Part shown: piece after piece, positions 51,129-58,703 of the stretch
How the letters are laid out: each line of letters starts with the position of its first letter
Position numbering within the stretch: the stretch's first letter is position 1
Origin: UBA6107 sp034430175
GTDB taxonomy: Bacteria > Chloroflexota > Anaerolineae > Anaerolineales > Anaerolineaceae
DNA length: 64,000 nucleotides
Direction of reading: 5' to 3'
Assembly: GCA_034430175.1 (NCBI GenBank)
Contig: DAOUFI010000001.1
Coordinates: forward strand, 62,001-126,000
Made by a program: the position numbers and the translations under genes
Notes under the pieces: generated by a model
What the model saw: the letters and a program-made list of their open reading frames with translations, nothing else
Databases searched by the model: none
Told to the model about the DNA's origin: nothing

Positions 51129-51541
51129 TATATCCGAGCAGAGATTTTTTCTTTACTCTTTACCGGTGAAGTGGCGACTGGAATATGTTTCCCGATTAGC
51201 AAATCGGTAGGGATACCCAGGCCATCATGTAACCTTCGGATCATTTCAAGCGAAAGGCCACGTTTATGATTCAGGATTTCGGAAACCCGTTCCTTGCTAC
51301 CGAGGTAAGGAATAAGGTCCATGCGACTCAGTCCGCGGCTCTCCATGTAATACTCGAGCACCGCAGCCGGGTCATCCGGTGTGGAGATGGGGAAATGGCG
51401 GGCTTCGTAGGCTTCGACCAAGGTAATAAGCACTTCCATGCGGTCGAAATCTGCGCTGCCGGGTCGGGAATCAAGCAGCCTCTCAATTTCGCTCAAAGCT
51501 GAGAGATGATCATCTTCATTTTTTATTGGCTTGATTTCCAT
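51128..51541 (-). CDS. higA: HigA-type antitoxin (HTH domain)
   Basis: 137 residues. The N-terminal 65 residues are acidic helices that wrap the toxin; residues about 66-118 form an XRE helix-turn-helix (AVLEYYMESRGLSRMDLIPY, SKERVSEILNHKRGLSLEMI). It neutralises HigB and represses the operon, probably at the palindrome 51860-51876. It lies nine bases after the toxin gene, the toxin-first order of HigBA. Its stop codon abuts repeat copy B. Confidence 0.88.
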   Translation of the reverse strand: MEIKPIKNEDDHLSALSEIERLLDSRPGSADFDRMEVLITLVEAYEARHFPISTPDDPAAVLEYYMESRGLSRMDLIPYLGSKERVSEILNHKRGLSLEMIRRLHDGLGIPTDLLIGKHIPVATSPVKSKEKISARI

Positions 51542-51550
51542 TTACACTCC

Positions 51551-51844
51551 TCAAACGTGCAATGCGTCTATTCGATCGTATTCCTGGTGGGTTCCGACAA
51601 AGCGGATGAACACCAATCCATTTTGATAAACAACCACCACGATGATTCGATAATGGTTGCCTTTAATGTTGAAGACAACACGGTTATCACCCAAAAAGCT
51701 GGCGGTAACATAAATCGCTTTGATATCGGCTGGCGATTTCCAATCTGCTCGATCAACATCGTGAAACCAAGTCTGAAGAGACGCTTTTGAATCCGGGTGT
51801 TTTTCCCAGAAATCGCGCAATGTTCGCCGACTGATGATGTGCAT
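51551..51844 (-). CDS. higB: HigB-type mRNA interferase toxin
   Basis: 97 residues, RelE-like fold. MHIISRRTLRDFWEKHPDSK, DNRVVFNIKGNHYRIIVVV and YQNGLVFIRFVGTHQEYDRI match the HigB family (ribosome-dependent mRNA cleavage), with the C-terminal His and Tyr residues kept. It is complete, so likely active. The -10-like TATAAT at 51847-51852 is only three bases before the ATG, so the real start of transcription may lie elsewhere. Confidence 0.9.
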   Translation of the reverse strand: MHIISRRTLRDFWEKHPDSKASLQTWFHDVDRADWKSPADIKAIYVTASFLGDNRVVFNIKGNHYRIIVVVVYQNGLVFIRFVGTHQEYDRIDALHV

Positions 51845-51859
51845 ATATTATACCCCAAA

Positions 51860-51876
51860 GTTACCAAAATGGTAAC
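51860..51876 (-). promoter_or_regulatory. Operator palindrome of higBA
   Basis: GTTACC and GGTAAC arms with five bases between, 16 bp upstream of the HigB start. TTACCA (51875-51870 on the minus strand) and TATAAT (51852-51847) with 17 bp form a possible promoter overlapping it, as expected for autoregulation by HigA. Confidence 0.65.
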
Positions 51877-51962
51877 AATAATCAATATTGCTTTTTCTCA
51901 ATTCTATTCTTTTTCTTGAAGATGGCAATAAACGAGTAGATAGTAAACGAGGTATCTGAGTT

Positions 51963-52030
51963 GGTGCGTTAGAAACTCAACTGGTTAATGGTCGATATTG
52001 ACCGTAGGCGAGTTTCCAACGGCACCCTAC
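51963..52030 (+). repeat. Palindromic repeat, copy C
   Basis: GGTGCGTTAGAAACTC to GAGTTTCCAACGGCACCC plus TAC, same orientation as copy B and 68 bp against 69. Most differences lie in the central loop. It stands 119 bp upstream of HigB, so B and C bracket the toxin-antitoxin pair as direct repeats. Confidence 0.75.
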
Positions 52031-52107
52031 GGTAGATTGTGTCAAAATTGACGATTTTCCTGATTTCTGATCACTATTCCCTTGTTACTGTTCTTTGCTC
52101 TCCTATG

Positions 52108-52113
52108 TATAAT
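52108..52113 (+). promoter_or_regulatory. -10 box of a likely leaderless promoter
   Basis: TATAAT exactly six bases before the ATG of the DUF4230 gene; no Shine-Dalgarno lies in the region. Confidence 0.5.
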
Positions 52114-52119
52114 AAATTC

Positions 52120-52770
52120 ATGAAACGCATCGTACTTGAGATCATCCTGATCGTCGTCATTCTGGCCCTGGCGGGGGCTGGACTGTGGTCAATCAACCGC
52201 AGCTTCAATGCCACACTGGCGCCGCTCAAGCAGATCAACAGCGACCTGAGCACGCAGGTATCGCAGCTCCTGCATCCCACCCCCACCATCATCGCCGACC
52301 TGGTGACCATCATCCACGAGGTGCAATCACTGGCGCGCCTGGAGACGATCCAGTACTCGGTCGAGAAGGTCATCACCGCCGAAACCGGCGGGGGCGCCTT
52401 CGCCTGGCTCACGCAAGACAAGCTGCTGCTGATCGCGCACGGCACGGTCATCGCCGGGGTGGACATGGCCAAGATGGAAGCGGGCGACATGTGGCTGGTG
52501 GGCGAGGTGCTGCACGTGCGCCTGCCCGCCGCGGAAATCTTCGTGGCTACCCTCGACAACGACCAGACCCAGGTCTATGACCGTGAGACCAGTATCTGCC
52601 GCACCGCCGACCCCAACCTCGAGACCCTGGCAAGGCAGGCCGCCGAGGACGAGATCCGCAAGGCCGCCATCGATGACGGCATCCTGGAGGTGGCGCAGCA
52701 AAATGTCGAGAGCTATCTGACGCGCTTCTTTGCCGCGCTGGGGTATACCCAGGTCGTCTTTGAAAAGTGA
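52120..52770 (+). CDS. DUF4230-family membrane-anchored protein
   Basis: 216 residues. One helix at about 4-24 (IVLEIILIVVILALAGAGLW), a coiled segment, then a domain with VQSLARLETIQYSVEKVIT, DKLLLIAHGTVIAGVDMAKM and RLPAAEIFVATLDNDQTQVY, the DUF4230 core. Known members are membrane-bound with the domain outside; function unknown. Start at the ATG at 52120, six bases after TATAAT. It ends at a shared terminator. Confidence 0.82.
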   Translation: MKRIVLEIILIVVILALAGAGLWSINRSFNATLAPLKQINSDLSTQVSQLLHPTPTIIADLVTIIHEVQSLARLETIQYSVEKVITAETGGGAFAWLTQDKLLLIAHGTVIAGVDMAKMEAGDMWLVGEVLHVRLPAAEIFVATLDNDQTQVYDRETSICRTADPNLETLARQAAEDEIRKAAIDDGILEVAQQNVESYLTRFFAALGYTQVVFEK

Positions 52771-52775
52771 AAGAT

Positions 52776-52803
52776 AAAGTCCCTCGAAATTTCGAGGGAC
52801 TTT
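52776..52803. terminator. Bidirectional terminator between convergent genes
   Basis: A perfect 28-bp palindrome, AAAGTCCCTCGAAA and TTTCGAGGGACTTT, with TTTT at both ends, between the DUF4230 stop and the MFS stop. Confidence 0.88.
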
Positions 52804-52805
52804 TA

Positions 52806-54092
52806 CTATTCCGTTACGTCCATCTGGCGGACATTCCGGCTGAGCAAACCGGCCAGACCGTCCAGCGACCCCAGCAGCCCGGTGATGAGGAACATCGCCG
52901 ACATCCCCGCGCCTGGCCCCCAGCCCACCAAACCGCTGAGGAAGTTGGGCTGCGCGAAGAATGGTTCAAAGACGTGGTCCGCCATCAATCCGCCGATGAG
53001 ATACCCGGCCGGACTGGGGCTTGAAAGCAGCATTTCACGAACGGCAAAGACCCGCCCCTGCACGTCGCCCGGAACGCGTTCCTGCCAGATCGAGTAGAAC
53101 GGGCTGACCATGAACGGGATCGATAGCTCCGAGAGGAAGCCGGCGATGCACCATCCCCAAACGTCCCGGCTGATGGCGGTGAGGAAGTCGCAGACCATGA
53201 ACGACAGCATGGTGGCCCAGGTAAACAACGCTGCCTTTTTGCGGGGCGCGCGCCAGAAAGTGAGGATGAGACCGCCCAGGATGCCGCCGATGCCCATCAC
53301 GGTCTGTACGGTACCCAGCGCGAGCTTGTCCCCGCCGGTGTGGGTGAGGATCATCGGAGAGAGGATTGACATGTAGGTGAACCCGGCAAACAGGTTAATG
53401 CCCACAAAGATCAACGTGATGGCGCGCAGCCCCGGATGCGAGAAGATATAGCCAAAACCAAACCTGAACTCGTGCCAGAAATCGCCTTTGGCTTTCGCGC
53501 CGGTCTCACTGGCTGCGGGGCGCGGTAGGCTCACCAGCAAGAGCACCACCAACCCGGGGACGAGGGTGGCCAGGTCGACGAGCATCACCGCGTTCAGTCC
53601 GCTGAAGGTGAGCAGCACGCTGGAGAGTGCCGGCGCGATCATCCCCATGACCGATTTGGAAAGTCCGATCAGGGCGTTTGAACGCGTGTACTCCTCCCTC
53701 GGCATCAGCAGGCTGACCGAAGAGAAGAAGGCCGGAGACTGGAAGGCTTCGAAGGCGCCGGAGAGTCCTTCGGCCAGGTAAAGTTGCCAGAAGGCCAGTT
53801 TGCCGCTGAGCGAGAGCAGCAGCAACGCCAGCGTCACCAACCCGGAGCCGAGGTCAGCGCCAAACATGATCCACTTGCGCGGCAGACGGTCCGCCACCAC
53901 GCCGGCGAAGGGACTGCAAGCCATGAAAGCCAGGCAGGAGAAGAAACCCAGAAGAACCATGTCGGTGACCGAGCCGTTGTTCTGGTAAGCCCACACCATC
54001 AGGGCAAAACGGGTCAATCCGGAACCGAGCAGGGAGAGCGTCTGCCCGCCCCAGAGGGAATAGAATGCTTTTTTGTTCGATAAAAGTTTCAT
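52806..54092 (-). CDS. MFS exporter (macrolide-efflux / MefA-like)
   Basis: 428 residues, twelve helices. SLWGGQTLSLLGSGLTRFAL, then FAGVVADRLPRKWIMFGADL between helices two and three, and NALIGLSKSVMGMIAPAL are typical of the DHA3 drug-exporter group (MefA, TetV). It expels hydrophobic drugs with the proton gradient. AAGG precedes the ATG at seven bases. A leader peptide and a terminator hairpin stand between its promoter and its start, so expression is probably induced by slowed translation, as with antibiotic resistance genes. Confidence 0.92.
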   Translation of the reverse strand: MKLLSNKKAFYSLWGGQTLSLLGSGLTRFALMVWAYQNNGSVTDMVLLGFFSCLAFMACSPFAGVVADRLPRKWIMFGADLGSGLVTLALLLLSLSGKLAFWQLYLAEGLSGAFEAFQSPAFFSSVSLLMPREEYTRSNALIGLSKSVMGMIAPALSSVLLTFSGLNAVMLVDLATLVPGLVVLLLVSLPRPAASETGAKAKGDFWHEFRFGFGYIFSHPGLRAITLIFVGINLFAGFTYMSILSPMILTHTGGDKLALGTVQTVMGIGGILGGLILTFWRAPRKKAALFTWATMLSFMVCDFLTAISRDVWGWCIAGFLSELSIPFMVSPFYSIWQERVPGDVQGRVFAVREMLLSSPSPAGYLIGGLMADHVFEPFFAQPNFLSGLVGWGPGAGMSAMFLITGLLGSLDGLAGLLSRNVRQMDVTE

Positions 54093-54102
54093 TGTGTACC
54101 TT

Positions 54103-54133
54103 AAAAATAAAAACCGCGGCAGCGCGCCGCGGT
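54103..54133 (-). terminator. Attenuator hairpin in the leader of the MFS gene
   Basis: ACCGCGGC and GCCGCGGT arms with a five-base loop (54113-54133), followed on the minus strand by TTTTTATTTTT and 11 bases later by the MFS ATG. GGCGCGC of its 5' arm and loop (54128-54122) can pair with GCGCGCC in the leader ORF (54184-54178), a possible antiterminator. Confidence 0.72.
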
Positions 54134-54159
54134 GGATCGATAATCAAGTAACTTGTAGA

Positions 54160-54246
54160 TCAGTTACCCGGGCAACAGGCGCGCGAATAGATTCCCCCGG
54201 CGAATTTTCGCGTATTGATAACGATCTCCAACAGTTCTATTTCCAT
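54160..54246 (-). CDS. 28-residue leader peptide of the MFS exporter
   Basis: ATG ending at 54246, TGA at 54160-54162. The product opens MEIELLEIVINT and ends YSRACCPGN. It has no Shine-Dalgarno; the promoter puts the transcript start at or one base before the ATG, so it would be read as a leaderless message. It lies wholly between promoter and attenuator. Codons for Ser-Arg-Ala (54185-54178) form one arm of a possible antiterminator, so a ribosome paused earlier would change folding. Function inferred from layout only. Confidence 0.55.
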   Translation of the reverse strand: MEIELLEIVINTRKFAGGIYSRACCPGN

Positions 54247-54253
54247 ACGTGCC

Positions 54254-54282
54254 AGTATACCCCTTGTACGCTATCCTGACAA
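54254..54282 (-). promoter_or_regulatory. Promoter of the MFS leader
   Basis: Minus strand TTGTCA (54282-54277), 17 bp, TATACT (54259-54254). The start would be at about 54247, next to the leader-peptide ATG. Confidence 0.65.
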
Positions 54283-54291
54283 TACGAAAGG

Positions 54292-54819
54292 GTGAAAATT
54301 CTTGCGATATTCTTGAAAGTTCGTGCCCTGGTTGAAAATTATCAACAGTCTGGTTTTCATGATCCTGATCGATTAACCTTTCAACCGGATAGTTTCAATC
54401 CAATCAATGATGGACGATTTTGCTATTGGGTTTTCCTTGAAAGGTAATCAAATACAGTAAGCTTTTACGATGGATGACGGTTGAAGACGTCGTCACACTG
54501 ATTAATTCAGTCAATACAATATCGAAATCGTTATCAATGGGGGATACCCTGCTCAAATTCAAGGCACGCCAGCATAACGACCTCGACTTGGACAGTGAGA
54601 ATTATTTGGTGCGGATTATCCTTTCGATTCGTGGAACGGCATGGCTCAATCACCGGCCATCCGGTGTGTTGCATTTCACCGCAATGGCTGGTCAAATTTC
54701 ACACCGGTTACAGGGTGGACGCGAACGATTATCATGGCGTTAGCCTGCTGTACCGCGAGTTCGTCCTGTGGCTTCCTGAAGATTACGCTGAATTTGCAGC
54801 TGGTAACCGAAAGAAGTAG
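54292..54819 (+). pseudogene. Decayed gene of unknown family, several frameshifts
   Basis: No intact gene fills 54.29-54.86 kb. Pieces in different frames line up as one protein of about 170 residues: from a GTG at 54292 KILAIFLKVRALVENYQQSG to a stop at 54445; from 54474 TVEDVVTLINSVNTISKSL to ENYLV near 54610; another frame DYPFDSWNGMAQSPAIRCVA then FHRNGWSNFTPVTGWTRT; and the end PEDYAEFAAGNRKK at 54819. I do not know the family. The coherence of the pieces, not a match, supports a pseudogene. Confidence 0.5.
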
Positions 54820-54861
54820 AATAACTCAGATAAAAATACCCTTTGATGATGGAGGTTGAAC

Positions 54862-55842
54862 ATGAAACGATTATTGGGACGTTCGGGTATCGAGGTCAGC
54901 GCGCTGGGGATGGGCTGTTGGGCCATTGGCGGCCCTTTCTGGGCAGGCGAAACCCCGCTTGGTTGGGGAGAAGTAGATGACGCTGAATCGACCCGTGCCA
55001 TTCACGCCGCGCTGGACCTGGGTGTGACCTTCTTCGACACCGCCAACGTTTACGGCGCGGGGCACAGCGAGCGCGTGCTCGGCGCTGCCCTTGGAGCAAA
55101 ACGCAGCCAGGTGGTGATCGCCACCAAGTTCAACGCCGTTTTCGACGAGACCACCCGCCAGGTGACCGGTTCGGACGTGACTCCCGCGGGCATCCGCAGG
55201 GCTTGTGAAGATTCGCTTCGCCGCCTGGGCACCGACTACATCGACCTCTATCAGTTCCACGACAACGGATTTCCCTTCGCCAAAGCTCAGCCCATCAGGG
55301 ACACACTCGAAGAGCTGGTCAAGGCTGGCAAGATTCGCGCTTACGGCTGGAGCACCGATTTTGTGGAAAACGCCGAATACTTCGCTGGTGGTGAGAAATG
55401 CACCTCCATCCAGCTGCAGTTGAACGTGCTGGACGACAACCCTGGCATGATCGCGCTGTGCGAGAAGCACAATCTGGCTGCCATCAACCGTGGCCCGCTG
55501 GCCATGGGTCTGCTCACCGGTAAATACAGCGGTTCCACACAGGTTTCTGTCGACGACGTGCGCGGCAGCAAGAGCCCGGACTGGATGAAGTACTTCAAAG
55601 ACGGCAAGCCCAACCCTGAGTGGTTGGCCATGCGCGACGCCATCGTGGGCATCCTCACCAGCGGCGGGCGCACCATCGCCCAGGGCGCGCTGGCCTGGAA
55701 CTGGGGACGCAGTCCGCTGACCATCCCCATCCCCGGCTTCCGCACAGTCAAACAGGTGGAGGAGAACGCCGGCGCGCTCAAGTTCGGTCCACTCACCCCG
55801 GCGCAGATGGCCGAGGTCGAGAAGATCCTCAAACGAGGCTAG
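54862..55842 (+). CDS. Aldo/keto reductase (AKR11/12-like)
   Basis: 326 residues. Catalytic D59, Y64, K89 and H133 are present (FFDTANVYGAG, IATKF, YQFHDN); GMGCWAIGGPF opens the barrel and IPIPGFRTVKQVEENAGAL gives the NADPH phosphate site. It reduces or oxidises aldehydes and sugars. GGAGG sits six bases before the ATG. Monocistronic, ending in a terminator with T-run. Confidence 0.93.
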   Translation: MKRLLGRSGIEVSALGMGCWAIGGPFWAGETPLGWGEVDDAESTRAIHAALDLGVTFFDTANVYGAGHSERVLGAALGAKRSQVVIATKFNAVFDETTRQVTGSDVTPAGIRRACEDSLRRLGTDYIDLYQFHDNGFPFAKAQPIRDTLEELVKAGKIRAYGWSTDFVENAEYFAGGEKCTSIQLQLNVLDDNPGMIALCEKHNLAAINRGPLAMGLLTGKYSGSTQVSVDDVRGSKSPDWMKYFKDGKPNPEWLAMRDAIVGILTSGGRTIAQGALAWNWGRSPLTIPIPGFRTVKQVEENAGALKFGPLTPAQMAEVEKILKRG

Positions 55843-55854
55843 ACAACCAAAGAG

Positions 55855-55884
55855 AAAGCCGCCTCCATCAGGAAGCGGCTTTTT
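55855..55884. terminator. Terminator between the aldo/keto reductase and VOC genes
   Basis: AAAGCCGC with TCC, loop ATCA, and GGA with GCGGCTTT (one mismatch), then TTTTTGG on the plus strand; shared with the convergent VOC gene. Confidence 0.7.
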
Positions 55885-55887
55885 GGT

Positions 55888-56256
55888 TCAGCGTGCTTCA
55901 CCGATCTCGATAATGTAGCCGTCGGGGTCTTTGACGCGGAACAGGCGCTCCCAGGGCAGGGTGACAATGCCATGCAGGATCTCCACGCCGCGCTGCTGCA
56001 GGTCGGCAAAGCAGGCGTCCAGGTCTTCGCTCTGCAGGTAGATCACCACGTTGCCGTGCCCTTGCGGGCCGGTGGTGGTGAACCGCGCGGTCAGATCTTT
56101 GGGCTGGAGTTCACCTGCCTGGTGCAGCGCCAGGTCGCCCTCGTAGACGACCATCGTTTTCCAATCATCGCGCAGCTTGAGTTCGAGCGTCTCGCTGTAA
56201 AATCGCTTCGAGACCTCAATATTATTGACCAGTAAAATCGTATTGATGTGTTTCAT
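55888..56256 (-). CDS. VOC-family (glyoxalase fold) protein
   Basis: 122 residues. MKHINTILLVNNIEVSKRFY opens the fold, GHGNVVIYLQSEDLDACFAD and DPDGYIIEIGEAR close it; the metal-site Glu is near the end. Last gene of an AraC-VOC-VOC unit (gaps of two and three bases), so it probably handles a compound sensed by that regulator, for instance a toxin or electrophile. Substrate unknown. Confidence 0.85.
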   Translation of the reverse strand: MKHINTILLVNNIEVSKRFYSETLELKLRDDWKTMVVYEGDLALHQAGELQPKDLTARFTTTGPQGHGNVVIYLQSEDLDACFADLQQRGVEILHGIVTLPWERLFRVKDPDGYIIEIGEAR

Positions 56257-56259
56257 GGC

Positions 56260-56682
56260 TTATTCCATCCTTTTTGCGATCGGGTGATCCGGATTGAGCT
56301 GCAGCAGGTCCCAAAGGTTGCCGTAAAGGTCGGCGAACACGGCCACCATGCCGTAATCGGCCTGTTTGGGTTCGCGGACGAATTTTATACCCTTCGCGAG
56401 CATGGCATTGTAGTCACGCCAGAAGTCGTCGGTGTTGAGGAAGAGGAACACCCGGCCGCCGGTCTGGTTGCCGATGAAGGGCTCCTGCTCTGGCTTGGAC
56501 GCGCGCGCCAGTAGCAGTGTGGTGCCTTTTTCTCCCGGCGGTGCGACCATCACCCAGCGTTTGTCCTGCTCAGGCTGGTAGGTGTCTTCGATCAATTTGA
56601 AACCAAGCTTGCCCACGTAAAAATCGAGGGCTTCGTCGTAGTCTTTCACCACCAGGGCGATGTGAACGATGGATTGCTGCAT
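56260..56682 (-). CDS. VOC-family (glyoxalase fold) protein
   Basis: 140 residues. QQSIVHIALVVKDYDEALDF is the usual first module; RVFLFLNTDDFWRDYNAMLA and ADLYGNLWDLLQLN the second, with the Asp/Leu ending typical of the lactoylglutathione-lyase-like group. Its stop is three bases before the next VOC start and it begins two bases after the AraC stop. Likely a pair with the gene behind it. Confidence 0.87.
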   Translation of the reverse strand: MQQSIVHIALVVKDYDEALDFYVGKLGFKLIEDTYQPEQDKRWVMVAPPGEKGTTLLLARASKPEQEPFIGNQTGGRVFLFLNTDDFWRDYNAMLAKGIKFVREPKQADYGMVAVFADLYGNLWDLLQLNPDHPIAKRME

Positions 56683-56684
56683 AA

Positions 56685-57629
56685 TTACTCCTTCTTGAGT
56701 GGATAGATGGATACCCTGACCGCGTTTTCTCTGCGGCGGGGAGGAGCGATTGGCACCAGCACGGTCAACTGCTCGGTGTAACCCCTGCCGTCGCGCCGGG
56801 GATTGTTGATGTAGAGGTCAAGCGTGAAATCCGCGCGGATCTCGCAGCCGGACATGGGGAACCATTCACCGAAGGCATATCGCACCAGCGCGGAGTATTC
56901 GTAGGGGTCCAGCGGATGCGCCGGAGTGAAGGTGGCGTAGAAACCCGGCTCCAGGCTGCGGCTGGTCATCTCCGCGGGCGGATGGGGCTCGCTCACTTCC
57001 ATACATGCCATGTGCAGCAGGTCATCGCTCCCCGGTTCGCGGACTTCGTACGCGATGGCCGTGCTGCGTGTGACGCAATTGGGGATCTCGCCGATGCGCG
57101 GCGCGAAGGTTTGCTGCCAAAAACGCGGAATGGTAAGCTTGTCGATGTTTTCGGCGACGCTGGTTCTGATCTCCATGCCCACCAGGTGCATCCAACCACG
57201 CTCAATGATCTCGGCGCGGACGGCCACCTGGAGCGGTTCACGATGACCCCGCTCTTCCAACTGGCGGGCAAACGCATCGGATTCGTCGAACCGGTGCATG
57301 TCACCGGCGCGGTCCAGGCGGTAATTCCCGGGCGTCACCCCGTAAAGCGTGTTAAAGGCGCGAGTGAACACTTCCTGCGATTCGAAGCCGCAGTCGAGAG
57401 CGATATCAAGGATGCGTCGCTGCGTACCGACCAAGATTCGAGCTGCCGCAGCCAGACGCTTATTGCGCACGAATTCTTTCAATGAAAACCCGGTGATGGC
57501 TGGAAAAACCCGGTGGAAGTGCGAGAGCGAGTACCCTGACTCCGCGGCTACCTGTCCCAGGTCGATGGCTTCCATCAGGTGAGCATCGATGTAATCGACT
57601 GAGCGTTGAATACGGTCATCGTATTTCAT
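56685..57629 (-). CDS. AraC-family regulator with GyrI-like effector domain
   Basis: 314 residues. The N-terminal 105 residues are two AraC helix-turn-helix units (AAESGYSLSHFHRVFPAITG and ALDCGFESQEVFTRAFNTLY); the C-terminal half (about 130-314) is a GyrI/SbmC-like ligand domain, as in Rob/SoxS relatives that sense drugs. It is first in an operon with two VOC genes. A TAGAAT box seven bases before the ATG suggests a leaderless start. A free GyrI-like protein is encoded divergently, 140 bp away. Confidence 0.92.
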   Translation of the reverse strand: MKYDDRIQRSVDYIDAHLMEAIDLGQVAAESGYSLSHFHRVFPAITGFSLKEFVRNKRLAAAARILVGTQRRILDIALDCGFESQEVFTRAFNTLYGVTPGNYRLDRAGDMHRFDESDAFARQLEERGHREPLQVAVRAEIIERGWMHLVGMEIRTSVAENIDKLTIPRFWQQTFAPRIGEIPNCVTRSTAIAYEVREPGSDDLLHMACMEVSEPHPPAEMTSRSLEPGFYATFTPAHPLDPYEYSALVRYAFGEWFPMSGCEIRADFTLDLYINNPRRDGRGYTEQLTVLVPIAPPRRRENAVRVSIYPLKKE

Positions 57630-57768
57630 CCTGATAATTCTAGCAGGGGTTGGCTTTGATGGGTTGTTTTGTGATCAATTACCGCTGGATTTGATAGAAA
57701 ACATCAATAAAGGTGGTGGACAAGCGGTTAACATGGGTTTATTGATAACAAACAAAAGGAGAGTAACA

Positions 57769-58245
57769 ATGCCCCACAAGTTCGGAGAAATTAAGTTTGA
57801 AGAATTACCCGCGCAACATGTGATCTGCAACCGAGTCGTTAGCGCAGAACCGGAAAACGATTCCATGAACACCGTGCAGAACTGGCTCACCCAGCATGGT
57901 ATGACCCTGGAGGGCAGACGTAATTTCGGTTTCGATGTACCGGTCAGCGGTGCTGAGACGGCAGCAGGTTTCCGTGGTTACGAGGTTGGATATGTTGTGC
58001 CCGAGGGCACGAAAGCCGATGACGGCGTGCAGGAGCGCATTTACGGTGGAGGCACTTACGCGGTAATGCGCATCCACAACGCCTTCGAGGCACCGTTTGA
58101 AGCTATCCCGGCGGGTTGGCAGCACCTGGTGAAGCTGGTCGAGCAGAGCGCGGAATGGAAGATGAGCTGTGGGTTGTGCTATGAGGAGGTGGTCAAAGGA
58201 GAGGAAGGTAATGATTTGATCCTCTACCTGCCGGTGCACAAGTAA
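57769..58245 (+). CDS. GyrI-like small-molecule-binding protein
   Basis: 158 residues, a single effector-binding fold like the C-terminal domain of the AraC regulator next to it (GFRGYEVGYVVPEGTKADDG, YGGGTYAVMRIHNAFEAPF, LCYEEVVKG). Stand-alone members bind or hydrolyse hydrophobic cations and drugs. AAAGGAGAG precedes the ATG at 57769. It is divergent from the AraC gene and probably belongs to the same drug-response group. A strong terminator follows. Confidence 0.8.
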   Translation: MPHKFGEIKFEELPAQHVICNRVVSAEPENDSMNTVQNWLTQHGMTLEGRRNFGFDVPVSGAETAAGFRGYEVGYVVPEGTKADDGVQERIYGGGTYAVMRIHNAFEAPFEAIPAGWQHLVKLVEQSAEWKMSCGLCYEEVVKGEEGNDLILYLPVHK

Positions 58246-58255
58246 ATAGTGACGA

Positions 58256-58288
58256 AACCCCTCTTGCAAGAAAGAGGGGTTTTTTTTC
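58256..58288. terminator. Terminator after the GyrI-like gene
   Basis: CCCCTCTT and AAGAGGGG with a six-base loop, followed by eight T; the convergent NTF2-like gene ends inside the T-run. Confidence 0.88.
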
Positions 58289-58703
58289 AATCGTCTTTGG
58301 GGAAGGAGAAATGCATTTGCACCACCGTCCATTGACCGTCGCGTTTTTCCAGCGTTCCGGTCCAGCGGCAATTGTCCCAACCGGTGGGCTGTCCCTTCCA
58401 TTCGGCGTGGTCGTCCAAAAAGCAGGAATACCAGGCAGTATCACCCAGCCTGGAGAAATTGAGACGCAGGTCGCGGATGGCGTAATCGGTGGCTTTGAAC
58501 TCATCGCGCATCCAGAAGCCTTCGCCCATTTTTTTGAAAGCTTCGAAACCGACGATGGTGCTCCTCGAATCGGGATGAAAGATGAAAAAATTGTCGTCGT
58601 TGGCGACGATGGAAAACAATCGGTTGATGTCCTTTTTTAGCGCCCAGCCGATACAGTCTTGAATGACCTGCGTGACTTCCTGTTCATCTGTTAGTGAGAC
58701 CAT
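58287..58703 (-). CDS. SnoaL/NTF2-like fold protein
   Basis: 138 residues of the cone-shaped NTF2 fold: DEQEVTQVIQDCIGWALKKD for the first helix, FFIFHPDSRSTIVGFEAFKK and ARAW-type ending WTGTLEKRDGQWTVVQMHFS. Such proteins are small enzymes or ketosteroid-isomerase-like binders. It starts 20 bp inside the upstream zinc-ribbon gene, so the two are coupled. Confidence 0.82.
   Translation of the reverse strand: MVSLTDEQEVTQVIQDCIGWALKKDINRLFSIVANDDNFFIFHPDSRSTIVGFEAFKKMGEGFWMRDEFKATDYAIRDLRLNFSRLGDTAWYSCFLDDHAEWKGQPTGWDNCRWTGTLEKRDGQWTVVQMHFSFPKDD

Noticed and set aside
51842..51852. Leaderless start of HigB
   Set aside because: TATAAT is only three bases before the ATG, so transcription would begin after the start codon; the case was left out of the leaderless set.
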